Positions 16,378-24,336 of a stretch of DNA of 64,000 bases are shown here, piece by piece. The stretch is taken from contig NZ_JAGEKP010000017.1 of NCBI RefSeq assembly GCF_017565305.1, positions 88,647 through 152,646 of the forward strand, in the 5' to 3' direction. The notes beneath the pieces were generated by a model. That model worked only from the letters and a program-made list of their open reading frames with translations. It was not told the origin of the DNA and did not search any database. The position numbers and the translations under genes are program-made. This DNA is from Leifsonia sp. TF02-11 (GTDB taxonomy: Bacteria > Actinomycetota > Actinomycetes > Actinomycetales > Microbacteriaceae). Positions within the stretch are counted from its first letter, which is position 1. Each line of letters begins with the position of its first letter.

Positions 16378-16980
16378 TCAGGCGGGCGGCGCGGGCGGCC
16401 GGCCGTCGTCGCCGGCCGGCGATGCCGGCGGTGCGGGCGGCGGGTCGGACGGGTGCTCCGGCTGAGCCCAGCCGCCCGGGGCCGGCGTGATGTCCGGCTC
16501 GGCGCCGAGGAGGTTGCGTGCGCGGTTGAGGAGGTCGGGGTCGACCAGCACCGAGTAGCTCGTGGCGATCACCTGCATCACCGAGGTGTAGTCGCGGCGT
16601 CGACGGTTGATCGCGTACGACACGATGCCGAACAGCATCCCGAAGCCCGCGCCGATGAGCACGGCTGCGATCACGAAGGCGTAGCTCACGGTCGGCGAGA
16701 AGATGAGCAGCAGGAGGCCGAAGAAGATGCCGAGCCAGGCACCGGAGGCCGCACCCGCCAGAGCGACGCGACCCCAGGTCAGCTTGCCGGTCACGCGCTC
16801 GACGCTCTTGAGGTCGCTGCCGACGATCGACACCTTGTCGACGGGGAAGTCGGCGCGCGCCAGAACGTCGACCGCCTGCTGCGCGTCGAGGTACGTCTCG
16901 TAGGTGGCCACGACCTCTCCCCGAGGCATCGTCGGGAAGAGCATCCGGTTACGTCCGCCGAGCGGGCTGGGAGTGGTCAT
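16378..16980 (-). CDS. general stress protein 17M-like membrane protein
   Basis: A 200-residue protein. The N-terminal part (GEVVATYETYLDAQQAVDVLARADFPVDKVSIVGSDL; key features are the AQxAVDxL and VSIVG elements) matches the YflT/general-stress-17M domain. Two membrane helices follow, a GAASGAWLGIFFGLLLLIF region and VIAAVLIGAGFGMLFGIV. The C-terminal 40 residues are Pro/Ala/Gly-rich. The function is unknown, probably envelope stress. The ATG at 16980 is preferred to one 21 nt upstream, since it leaves the domain intact and a GGGG-containing ribosome site nearby. It is divergent from the CBS-domain gene. Confidence 0.8.
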   Translation of the reverse strand: MTTPSPLGGRNRMLFPTMPRGEVVATYETYLDAQQAVDVLARADFPVDKVSIVGSDLKSVERVTGKLTWGRVALAGAASGAWLGIFFGLLLLIFSPTVSYAFVIAAVLIGAGFGMLFGIVSYAINRRRRDYTSVMQVIATSYSVLVDPDLLNRARNLLGAEPDITPAPGGWAQPEHPSDPPPAPPASPAGDDGRPPAPPA

Positions 16981-17023
16981 GCCCCATTGTCCCATCCTCA
17001 CCGTCCGCCCGGCCGGAAGGGCT

Positions 17024-17036
17024 TAAGTTATTAGTC
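17024..17036 (+). promoter_or_regulatory. -10-like box for a leaderless start (CBS/MgtE_N gene)
   Basis: TAAGTT (17024-17029) is followed by 7 nt and the GTG at 17037. There is no suitably spaced ribosome site; GGAAGGG lies about 14 nt upstream. Confidence 0.55.
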
Positions 17037-18350
17037 GTGAGCACCCGCATCTTCGTCGCCCGACTGGCCGGCACCAGTGTGTTCGACCCGGTCGGCGACC
17101 GTGTCGGGCGTGTCCGAGACGTCCTGGTCGTGTATCGCAAAGACGATCCGCCCAGCGTCGTCGGACTGATCGTCGAGATCCCGGGCAAACGGCGGGTGTT
17201 CCTCTCGATCGGGCGCGTGACCAGCATCTCGAGCGGGCAGATCATCACCAACGGCCTGATCAACGTGCGCCGCTTCGAGCAGCGCGGCGGCGAGGTCCGA
17301 GTGATCGCCGAGCTGCTCGGCCGCAAGGTGGTCTTCACCGACGGCACGGGAGAGGCGACCATCGAGGATGTCGCGATCGAGGAGTCCGATACCGGCGAGT
17401 GGGCGGTCAGCCAGCTCTTCGTCCGCCGGCCCAAGGCCGGCTCCTCCCCGTTCGGCAAAGGCCCGACCACGTTCGCGACCTGGAACGAGGTGCGCGAGAA
17501 GCAGGCGCGCGGCGAGGCGCAGTCCGCGGAGCAGCTGATCGCGACCTACTCGGAACTGAAGGCAGCCGACCTGGCGAACACGCTCCTCGACCTCCCGCAG
17601 CAGCGCATGCTGGAGGTCGCGGAGGAACTCCCCGACGACCGCCTCGCCGACGTCCTGCAGGAGATGCCGGAGAGCGAGCAGGTGCAGATCCTGTCCCGGC
17701 TCGACGACGACCACGCCGCCGACGTGCTCGACCAGATGGAGCCGGACGACGCGGCCGACCTCATCGCGCAGCTCTCCGACGAGCGCGGGGAGCACCTCCT
17801 CGAGCTCATGGAGCCGGAGGAGGCCGAGGACGTCCGCATGCTCCTCAGCTATGCGCCGGAGACCGCAGGCGGGCTGATGACCACCGAGCCGATCATCGTC
17901 TCGGCCGACGCCACCGTGGCGGAGGGCCTCGCGCTGATCCGCCGTCACGAGCTCGCGCCGGCGCTCGGGGCCGCCGTGTGCGTCACCCTGCCTCCGTTCG
18001 AGGCCCCCACCGGACGCTTCCTCGGCGTCGTGCACTTCCAGCGGATGCTGCGCTACCCGCCGCACGTGCGCCTCGGAACGCTCCTCGATCCGAGCCTGGA
18101 GCCGGTGACCGCCGACACCTCGGCCGCCGAGGTCTCGCGCATCCTCGCCAGCTACAACCTCGTCTCCGTCCCGGTGGTGGACGAGAAGCATCGGCTCGTC
18201 GGGGTGGTGACCATCGACGACATCCTCGACTATCTGCTCCCCGACGACTGGCGAAGTCAAGACGAGGACGAGCCCGTGAAAGCGCCGTCCGACGAGACCG
18301 GCAGTATCCGCATCGTGAACGGAAGGAGGGGCGCAGGTGGCACGAGGTAG
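17037..18350 (+). CDS. PRC-barrel/MgtE_N/CBS-domain protein
   Basis: A 437-residue soluble protein. The first 150 residues look like two PRC-barrel-type segments (FDPVGDRVGRVRDVLVVYR and a related repeat). Residues about 165-285 form the Leu-rich helical MgtE N domain with the DLLxxLPxxxR-type repeats (LADVLQEMPESEQVQILSRL). Residues about 290-415 are two CBS domains ending in LVGVVTIDDILDYLLP. The membrane domain of MgtE is absent, so it is not itself a magnesium channel; it may sense Mg2+ or nucleotides. It overlaps the following DUF1003 gene by 14 bp, and together with mrp they match a conserved actinobacterial cluster. Confidence 0.87.
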   Translation: MSTRIFVARLAGTSVFDPVGDRVGRVRDVLVVYRKDDPPSVVGLIVEIPGKRRVFLSIGRVTSISSGQIITNGLINVRRFEQRGGEVRVIAELLGRKVVFTDGTGEATIEDVAIEESDTGEWAVSQLFVRRPKAGSSPFGKGPTTFATWNEVREKQARGEAQSAEQLIATYSELKAADLANTLLDLPQQRMLEVAEELPDDRLADVLQEMPESEQVQILSRLDDDHAADVLDQMEPDDAADLIAQLSDERGEHLLELMEPEEAEDVRMLLSYAPETAGGLMTTEPIIVSADATVAEGLALIRRHELAPALGAAVCVTLPPFEAPTGRFLGVVHFQRMLRYPPHVRLGTLLDPSLEPVTADTSAAEVSRILASYNLVSVPVVDEKHRLVGVVTIDDILDYLLPDDWRSQDEDEPVKAPSDETGSIRIVNGRRGAGGTR

Positions 18351-18861
18351 GCAGGACGCGAGCCTGGACGCCCCGAAGGGCCTGCGCACGTCGGTGCTCC
18401 CCCGACGCGACCGGGTGGACCAGAGCGACCGTTTCGGCCGGTTCACGGAGTGGATCGCGCGGGCCATGGGCACGCCCTGGTTCGTCCTCGGGCTGACCAT
18501 CTTCGTGGCGGCCTGGATGCTCTGGAACACGCTCGCCCCGAATTCGTGGCGGTTCGACTCGGCCGCGCTCGGGTTCATCGCGCTCACGCTGGTGCTCTCG
18601 CTGCAGGCCTCCTACGCCGCTCCCCTCATCCTGCTCGCGCAGAACCGCCAGGACGACCGCGACCGCGTGCAGATCGAGCAGGACCGTCAGCGTGCCGAGC
18701 GCAACCTCGCCGACACCGAGTACCTGGCGAGGGAGGTCGTGGCACTGCGTCTGGCGGTCAAGGACATGGCCACCAAGGACTTCATCCGCGCCGAGCTGCG
18801 CGCACTGCTCGAGGACCTCGAGCGGGGCGAGCCCGACGATGGCGGGCGCGCGCGTGCCTGA
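18337..18861 (+). CDS. DUF1003 membrane protein
   Basis: A 174-residue DUF1003 protein: a conserved FVLGLTIFVAAWMLWNTLAP helix, then a second membrane span (ALGFIALTLVLSLQASYAAPL) followed by QNRQDDRDR and a long charged coiled-coil tail. The family is of unknown function and is often linked to Mg2+/cation handling genes, as here behind the MgtE_N/CBS gene. GTG start at 18337, inside the upstream gene, with a good GGAAGGAGGGG ribosome site. Confidence 0.88.
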   Translation: MARGRQDASLDAPKGLRTSVLPRRDRVDQSDRFGRFTEWIARAMGTPWFVLGLTIFVAAWMLWNTLAPNSWRFDSAALGFIALTLVLSLQASYAAPLILLAQNRQDDRDRVQIEQDRQRAERNLADTEYLAREVVALRLAVKDMATKDFIRAELRALLEDLERGEPDDGGRARA

Positions 18862-20008
18862 GTCCTCACCCGACCTCGCGCGGCTCGTGGAGCGGGCGCT
18901 GGGCGGCGTCCTGGATCCCGAGATCCGCAAACCGATCACCGAGCTCGACATGATCGGCGGCGTGGACGTCGACGCGGCCGGCGCCGCGACCGTGCGGGTG
19001 AAGCTCACCATCGTCGGCTGTCCCGCGGCCGATGCGATCGAGCGCGACGTGCGCGCCGCCGCCTCCGCCGTGCCCGGAGTCACGGCCGTGACCGTCGACG
19101 TGTCGGTGATGTCGCCCTCCGAGCGCGCGGCGCTGACCGAGAAGCTGCGTGGCGGGCGCGCGGCCAGGGTGCAGCAGTTCGGGCCCGACTCGCTGACGCG
19201 CATCTACGCCGTCACCAGCGGCAAGGGCGGCGTGGGCAAGTCCACCGTCACCGCGAACCTGGCCGTCGCGCTCGCCGAGCGCGGCCTGCGGGTCGGGGTG
19301 GTGGACGCCGACGTGCACGGCTTCTCGGTGCCCGGCCTGCTCGGGCTGACCGACGCCGACGGCGTCGCGGTGCGTCCGACCCGTGTGGACGACATGATCT
19401 TGCCCCCGGTGGCGTATGGCGTGAAGGTGATCTCGATCGGGATGTTCGTCGACTCGGCCTCCGCCGCTGTCGCCTGGCGCGGCCCGATGCTGCACCGGAC
19501 GATCCAGCAGTTCCTGGGCGACGTCTTCTTCGGAGATCTGGACGTGCTGCTGCTCGACCTGCCGCCCGGCACCGGCGACGTGGCGATCTCGGTCGGACAG
19601 CTGCTGCCGCAGGCGGAGGTGCTCGTCATCACGACACCGCAGCCGGCAGCGGCAGACGTCGCGGAGCGCAGCGGCGTCGTCGCCCGGCAGACCGGCCAGC
19701 GCATCGTCGGGGTGGTCGAGAACATGGCCGGACTCGTGCAACCCGACGGCACGGTCCTCGAGCTGTTCGGCTCCGGCGGAGGAGCCGAGGTCGCGCGGCG
19801 GCTGAGCGCCGGTCAGGACGAGCGGGTGCCGCTGCTCGCGAGCGTCCCGCTGAGCGTGCCGCTGCGCGCGGGCGGCGACGCCGGTGCCCCCATCGTCGTC
19901 ACCGACCCGCAGGACCCCGCGGCCGCCGCGATCCGCGCCGTAGCGGAGCAGCTGGCCGTGCGGCCTCGCGACCTCCCTCGCCGCAAGCTCCCGCTGTCCA
20001 CCCGCTGA
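18839..20008 (+). CDS. mrp: Mrp/ApbC-type iron-sulfur cluster carrier ATPase
   Basis: P-loop ATPase that carries Fe-S clusters to apoproteins. The 389-residue protein starts with a MIP18/DUF59-like domain (VLDPEIRKPITELDMI; VKLTIVGCPAADAIERDV), then the Mrp ATPase with deviant Walker A KGGVGKSTVTANLAVALA, VDADVHGFSVPGLLG, and LLDLPPGTGDV (Walker B). The C-terminal CxxC found in many Mrp proteins is not evident; the region near GVVENMAGL lacks the usual cysteines. It is translationally coupled to DUF1003 (23-bp overlap). A GTG at 18854 is an alternative start. Confidence 0.9.
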   Translation: MAGARVPESSPDLARLVERALGGVLDPEIRKPITELDMIGGVDVDAAGAATVRVKLTIVGCPAADAIERDVRAAASAVPGVTAVTVDVSVMSPSERAALTEKLRGGRAARVQQFGPDSLTRIYAVTSGKGGVGKSTVTANLAVALAERGLRVGVVDADVHGFSVPGLLGLTDADGVAVRPTRVDDMILPPVAYGVKVISIGMFVDSASAAVAWRGPMLHRTIQQFLGDVFFGDLDVLLLDLPPGTGDVAISVGQLLPQAEVLVITTPQPAAADVAERSGVVARQTGQRIVGVVENMAGLVQPDGTVLELFGSGGGAEVARRLSAGQDERVPLLASVPLSVPLRAGGDAGAPIVVTDPQDPAAAAIRAVAEQLAVRPRDLPRRKLPLSTR

Positions 20009-20036
20009 CGCTCGACCGCCGAACCGCGGGAGTTCC

Positions 20037-21506
20037 TCAGCCCGGCTCGACGATCCGGGCCAGCAGCTCGACGAGGAGTCGCTCCGTGAGCGGGCGCGGC
20101 AACGCGTCGATCAGGGCCAGCAGCGGCGCCTGATCGCTCGGGAGTCCCGGGCTGTCGCCGGCGATCCCCACCGCCCGCAGGATCCCCGCGGCCGTGTCGG
20201 AGTCCAGCGCCCCCGCGCCGAGCGGCGGCAGAGCGGCCAGGGCCGCCTCGGCGTCGACCTGCGGCTCTCCGCGCACCTCGTCGGCCGAGGCTCGGAGCGC
20301 CGCCTCCAGCTCGTCCAGCCGATCGCGCGTCACCGGCGTGATCGTCAGGTGGGTCGTGTGCGGCAGGCGCGTGCCGTCGGACTGGCCCAGCCCGGGCTGC
20401 AGCTGCAGGTACCAGCCTCGACGCCGCGCCCGGTCGGCCCAGTGGTGCGGGTCGACGCGCTCCTCCTCCGGCACCGTGTCGTCCGTCGCGACCGCCAGCA
20501 GTGGCCCGGTGGGCGACCCGACGACCCGGAGTCCGTCGATGTCGGCGACGACATCGGCGAGCGCCCGCGTCGCACGCAGGCACGACTCGGCGAGCTCCGC
20601 GAATCCGCGCGCGCCGAGCGCCTGGATGATCGCCCACGAGGCCGCGAGGGCGCCGGCGGACTTGGACCCCAGCAGAGTCGGGTTCACGACGGGATAGCCC
20701 GGCCAGCCGGTCGTGGCGAAGTACTGCAGCCGCTGCCGGTCGCGACCGCGCTGCAGGAGGACGCTCGCGCCCTTGGGCGCGTAGCCGAACTTGTGGAGGT
20801 CGGCGGAGACACTGGTGACCCCGGCCACGCGGAAGTCCCACGGCGGGACGGCCGAGCCGTCGGCCCCCCGCCAGAACGGCAGTATCCAGCCGCCGATGCA
20901 CGCGTCGACGTGGAGGTCGACGCCGCCGTCGTCGCACGCTGCCGCGACCTCCTCCACCGGGTCGAGGGAGCCGTAGGGGTAGGAGGGCGCTGACACGACC
21001 GCCAGCGCGACGTCCGGCCCCAGCCGCTCGATGAGCCCGGCGGCCTCCAGACGACCGGTCTGCGGGTCGACGGGCACGAGGTCGAGGTCGAGGTCGAAGT
21101 ACTCCGCCGCCTTGTGGAAGGCCGCGTGCACGGTCACCGGTGCGACGATCCTGGGCCGGCCGACGCCGCCGGCCGTGCGCCAGGCCTCCCGTGCCGTCTT
21201 CACCGCGAGCAGGCACGACTCCGTGCCGCCGGAGGTCACCGACCCGACGACCTCGTCGCCGCCGTGCAGGAGCTCGCGGGCGAACCCGAGCACCTCGCGC
21301 TCCATGACGGCGACCGAGGTGAACGTGGTCGGGTCGAGCCCGTTGACCGGCTGCACCAGCCGGACGGCCTCCGCCGCCAGTTCGTCGAGCTCGGCGATTC
21401 CGGAGTCGTACACGTAGCTGAGCACGTGGCCGCCGTGGGTCGGTGCGTCCGCGGCGCGCAGTGCGGACAACCGGGCGAGGATCGCGTTCCGGTCAAACGA
21501 CGTCAT
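20037..21506 (-). CDS. PLP-dependent decarboxylase / sphingosine-1-phosphate lyase-like enzyme
   Basis: A 489-residue fold-type I PLP enzyme of the group II decarboxylase superfamily. Seen: GSVTSGGTESCLLAVKTAR (phosphate-binding loop), HAAFHKAAEYF, DLHVDACIGGW (PLP-ring Asp) and the Schiff-base lysine in SADLHKFGYAPKG. The GSVTSGGTES and SVSADLHKFGYAPKG patterns are like sphingosine-1-phosphate lyases rather than glutamate decarboxylases. The substrate is unproven. ATG at 21506 with a GGGAG ribosome site; it overlaps the end of the upstream transporter gene by 14 bp, so the two form an operon. Confidence 0.85.
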   Translation of the reverse strand: MTSFDRNAILARLSALRAADAPTHGGHVLSYVYDSGIAELDELAAEAVRLVQPVNGLDPTTFTSVAVMEREVLGFARELLHGGDEVVGSVTSGGTESCLLAVKTAREAWRTAGGVGRPRIVAPVTVHAAFHKAAEYFDLDLDLVPVDPQTGRLEAAGLIERLGPDVALAVVSAPSYPYGSLDPVEEVAAACDDGGVDLHVDACIGGWILPFWRGADGSAVPPWDFRVAGVTSVSADLHKFGYAPKGASVLLQRGRDRQRLQYFATTGWPGYPVVNPTLLGSKSAGALAASWAIIQALGARGFAELAESCLRATRALADVVADIDGLRVVGSPTGPLLAVATDDTVPEEERVDPHHWADRARRRGWYLQLQPGLGQSDGTRLPHTTHLTITPVTRDRLDELEAALRASADEVRGEPQVDAEAALAALPPLGAGALDSDTAAGILRAVGIAGDSPGLPSDQAPLLALIDALPRPLTERLLVELLARIVEPG

Positions 21507-22872
21507 CGACGTCTCCCTTCCGTAGCCGGTAGCGGACCAGCGGCACGAGACTGGCCGCGACGATCGCCGCCGGGATGATGCTGAAGGCGAGCACGATGCC
21601 CGCGACCGCGCTCCCGGGCTGGGTGATCCCCGCGGTCGCGGCCGACGGGTCCCCCGCTCCCGAGATGTAGCCGGCGATGCCGATGACCGTGGTGAACGCC
21701 GCGGCGCCCAGCGCCATCCCCGTCGTCTCCCCCGCCGTCCACATGCCGCCGAAGGTGCCGGCCCTGCCGGGACCGTTGCGGCGGGAGTCGTGCGAGATGA
21801 CGTCGGGCAGCATCGACATCGGCAGGGACTGCATGCCGGCGTAGGCCGCGCCGGCGAGTGCCACGGACGCATAGACCCACGCGCCGGGGAGCCAGAGCAG
21901 CAGCACCATGGACAGGGCGGCGACGCCGAACAGCACGCTCGCGATGCGGAAGCCGCGCTCCTTGCCGATCCGGCGCGCCACGACTCCCCAGAGCGGCGTC
22001 ACGACGAGGGCGGGGCCGATCAGCGCGAGGAAGAGAAGCGTCACGGCGTCCTCTGAGTGCAGCACCCAGGTCGCGACGTAGTTCGCGCCGGTCAGCATCA
22101 TCCCGGTCGCGAGTCCCTGCAGGAGGAATGTCAGCAGCAGCGCCCGGAACGGCTGGCTGTCGCGGAGGGCGCCGATGCCGGCCGAGTAGTTGGTTCGCAG
22201 GGTGACCAGCACGCTCTCGCGCGGCGGCAGCACGGCGGCGGGCTGCTGGCGCGGCGCGACGAACGCCGAGACGAACATGCCCGCCCCGATCACGAGCCCC
22301 GCCACCAGCGCCATGACGAAGTAGGCGACGAATCCCGTGCCGCCGCCGAGCTGGCGGAGCGCCGGCCCGCCCGCGCCGAACAGCAGGATCGCGAAGGTGA
22401 GAACGACCACCCGCCAGGTCAGCAGCCGCGTGCGCTCGTCATAGCCGGCTGCCAGCTCGGCCGGGAGGGCGATGTAGGGCACCTGGAACAGGCTGAACGC
22501 CGTTGCGGTGATCAGGAACGCCAGGAAGACCCACAGCGCGGACACTCCCGTCGGTGTTCCGGGAGGCACGGCGAAGGTCAGCAGAAAGAACACCGGGAGC
22601 GAAACCGCCCCGACCAGCATCATCGCCCGCCGTGAGCCGCGCGCGGCCAGCATCCGGTCGCTGCGTGCCCCGATCACCGGATCGATGATCACGTCCCAGA
22701 CCTTGGCGACCGTCACGACCGCCCCCGCGACGAAGGCGGCGACCCCGAGCGACTCGGTCAGGTAGTAGACGAGGACCAGCCCGGGAAGGGTCGCGAAGCC
22801 TCCGGTACCGAGCGAGCCGACGGCGTAACGGGCGACAGTCGACCGGGTCAGCGACTGCTGCGTTGCGATCAT
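21493..22872 (-). CDS. GPH/MelB-like cation symporter, major facilitator fold
   Basis: A 459-residue, 12-helix transporter. Family marks: KVWDVIIDPVIGARSD (the DP-x-x-G-x-x-SD loop of GPH symporters) and FSLFQVPYIALPAELA (the P-Y/W-x-ALxxEL element). The substrate is unknown; GPH proteins carry glycosides and, in animals (MFSD2), lysolipids. It is translated immediately before a PLP lyase-like enzyme, so the transported molecule may be that enzyme's substrate. ATG at 22872 has TACGAT exactly 6 nt upstream. Confidence 0.87.
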   Translation of the reverse strand: MIATQQSLTRSTVARYAVGSLGTGGFATLPGLVLVYYLTESLGVAAFVAGAVVTVAKVWDVIIDPVIGARSDRMLAARGSRRAMMLVGAVSLPVFFLLTFAVPPGTPTGVSALWVFLAFLITATAFSLFQVPYIALPAELAAGYDERTRLLTWRVVVLTFAILLFGAGGPALRQLGGGTGFVAYFVMALVAGLVIGAGMFVSAFVAPRQQPAAVLPPRESVLVTLRTNYSAGIGALRDSQPFRALLLTFLLQGLATGMMLTGANYVATWVLHSEDAVTLLFLALIGPALVVTPLWGVVARRIGKERGFRIASVLFGVAALSMVLLLWLPGAWVYASVALAGAAYAGMQSLPMSMLPDVISHDSRRNGPGRAGTFGGMWTAGETTGMALGAAAFTTVIGIAGYISGAGDPSAATAGITQPGSAVAGIVLAFSIIPAAIVAASLVPLVRYRLRKGDVDDVV

Positions 22873-22884
22873 TCCCGCATCGTA
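22873..22884 (-). promoter_or_regulatory. -10-like box for a leaderless start (GPH transporter)
   Basis: Minus strand TACGAT (22884-22879), then GCGGGA and the ATG at 22872. Confidence 0.55.
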
Positions 22885-22933
22885 TTGGATGCACAGGCGT
22901 ATCGGGGCGTCAGGTCAGCCGCGACGCGCGGAG

Positions 22934-22954
22934 GACCGCCGGGAAGGGGCGGTC
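22934..22954 (-). terminator. hairpin after tatB
   Basis: GACCGCC (22934-22940) pairs with GGCGGTC (22948-22954), 7-nt loop, starting 3 bp downstream of the tatB stop. Confidence 0.55.
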
Positions 22955-22956
22955 GG

Positions 22957-23316
22957 TCAGGTGGCCTCGGCGTCGAAGGGCGGCACAGAGCCCGACGGGA
23001 GCGCGCCCTTGCGCTGCGCGTAGGCCGACTGGGTCACCGGCTTGATCGCCGACGGGGCGGGGGTGTCGTCCATCAGGGCCTCGCGCACGATCCGGCGCGG
23101 GTCGTACTGACGCGGATCGAGCTTCTTCCAGTCGACGTCGTCGAACTCCGGGCCCATCTCTTCTTTCATGCGGGCCTTCGCGCCGTTGGCGAAGTCGCGC
23201 ATCGAACGGATGAACTGGCTGAACTTGGCCGCGTACTGCGGGAGGCGCTCAGGACCGATGAGGAACGCAGCGATCACTGCGATGATGAGGAGTTTCTCCG
23301 GAGTCAGGCCGAACAC
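22957..23316 (-). CDS. tatB: twin-arginine translocase subunit TatB
   Basis: Component of the Tat system that exports folded proteins. The 119-residue protein has the single N-terminal helix MFGLTPEKLLIIAVIAAFLI followed by the hallmark GPERLP, an amphipathic helix (YAAKFSQFIRSMRDFANGAK) and a charged, disordered tail. It is monocistronic here, between a terminator and a divergent O-methyltransferase gene. Confidence 0.93.
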   Translation of the reverse strand: MFGLTPEKLLIIAVIAAFLIGPERLPQYAAKFSQFIRSMRDFANGAKARMKEEMGPEFDDVDWKKLDPRQYDPRRIVREALMDDTPAPSAIKPVTQSAYAQRKGALPSGSVPPFDAEAT

Positions 23317-23397
23317 ACATGAAGAGTATCGCGCGCGGCTGCGCGAATGCTGGATTCCGTGGGCCTATCCTGGATCGGAGCCACCGACGGGAGAACA

Positions 23398-24030
23398 GTG
23401 TCAGACAAGGACTCGAACTGGAGATTCGCCGACGACGTGATCGTCGAGAGCGAGGTCATCACTCGGGCACGCCAGCAGTCCCTCGAGCTGGGCGTCGAAC
23501 CCATCGCCCCGAGCACGGGCGCGCAGGCGGCTGTCGTGGTCGCGGCGACGGCCGCAGAGAACATCGTCGAGATCGGCACAGGAGTCGGGGTGTCGGGACT
23601 GTGGCTGCTCACCGGGGGGACGCAGGCGCAGCTGACCAGCATCGACGTCGAGGTCGACCACCAGCAGCACGCGCGCACCTTCTTCACCGAGGCGGGGATC
23701 GCGGCCAACCGGGTGCGGCTCATCACCGGGCGCGCACTGGACGTGCTCCCGAGGATGAACGAGAACTCCTACGACATCGTCTTCGTCGACGCCGATCCGC
23801 AGTCGGTCATCGAGTACGTCGAGCACGGCCTCCGGCTGGTCCGGCCGGGCGGCACGGTGCTGGTCGCCCGCGCCCTCTGGCGCGGCAGGGTCGCCGACCC
23901 GGCCGCGCGCGATCCGCTCTCCACCGGCTACCGCACGCTGATCACCGAGACCGCCGGCTCCGGCGCGGTCATCAGCGCGCTGTCCCCCGCCGGCGACGGG
24001 CTGCTCCAGCTCACCAAGCTCACGCCGTAG
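23398..24030 (+). CDS. SAM-dependent O-methyltransferase
   Basis: A 210-residue class I methyltransferase of the catechol/caffeoyl-CoA O-methyltransferase type. Motifs: IVEIGTGVGVSGLWLL (SAM motif I), LTSIDVEVDHQQHAR, YDIVFVDADPQSVIEYV and LRLVRPGGTVLVAR. The frame is open earlier, but the GTG at 23398 has GGGAGAA 4-6 nt upstream, and TATCCT at 23366 fits a -10 box. The substrate is unknown. In mycobacteria a close relative flanks sigE; here the neighbour is tatB directly. Confidence 0.87.
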   Translation: MSDKDSNWRFADDVIVESEVITRARQQSLELGVEPIAPSTGAQAAVVVAATAAENIVEIGTGVGVSGLWLLTGGTQAQLTSIDVEVDHQQHARTFFTEAGIAANRVRLITGRALDVLPRMNENSYDIVFVDADPQSVIEYVEHGLRLVRPGGTVLVARALWRGRVADPAARDPLSTGYRTLITETAGSGAVISALSPAGDGLLQLTKLTP

Positions 24031-24048
24031 ATCCACGCCCGAAAACGG

Positions 24049-24080
24049 AGAAGAGGCCCCGATCGCTCGGGGCCTCTTCT
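24049..24080. terminator. bidirectional terminator hairpin
   Basis: AGAAGAGGCCCCGA (24049-24062) pairs perfectly with 24067-24080 over 14 bp with a 4-nt loop, between the convergent O-methyltransferase and DUF3117 genes. Confidence 0.85.
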
Positions 24081-24094
24081 CATCGGGTCGATCG

Positions 24095-24268
24095 TCAGGA
24101 GGCGCTCACGACGCTCGCGAGAGCGTCGTGGAGCTCCTTGGCCTCCGCGTCATTGACGGAGACGACCAGACGTCCCCCACCTTCGAGCGGCACCCGCACG
24201 ATGATGAGCCGTCCCTCCTTCACAGCCTCCATCGGCCCGTCCCCGGTCCTCGGCTTCATGGCCGCCAT
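24095..24268 (-). CDS. DUF3117 small protein
   Basis: A 57-residue protein, translated as MAAMKPRTGDGPMEAVKEGR, then LIIVRVPLEGGGRLVVSVND, then AEAKELHDALASVVSAS. The MKPRTGDGPMEAxKEGR start is the DUF3117 signature, a family conserved in actinobacteria with no known role. The ATG at 24268 has GGGGAG 5 nt upstream. The gene stands alone behind a shared terminator. Confidence 0.85.
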   Translation of the reverse strand: MAAMKPRTGDGPMEAVKEGRLIIVRVPLEGGGRLVVSVNDAEAKELHDALASVVSAS

Positions 24269-24336
24269 GCAGCTCCCCTTTCGTGGATGTCTCCCCTATT
24301 ATCCGACATCCGGGGCAGGCGGGGGAAATCGCCCGT

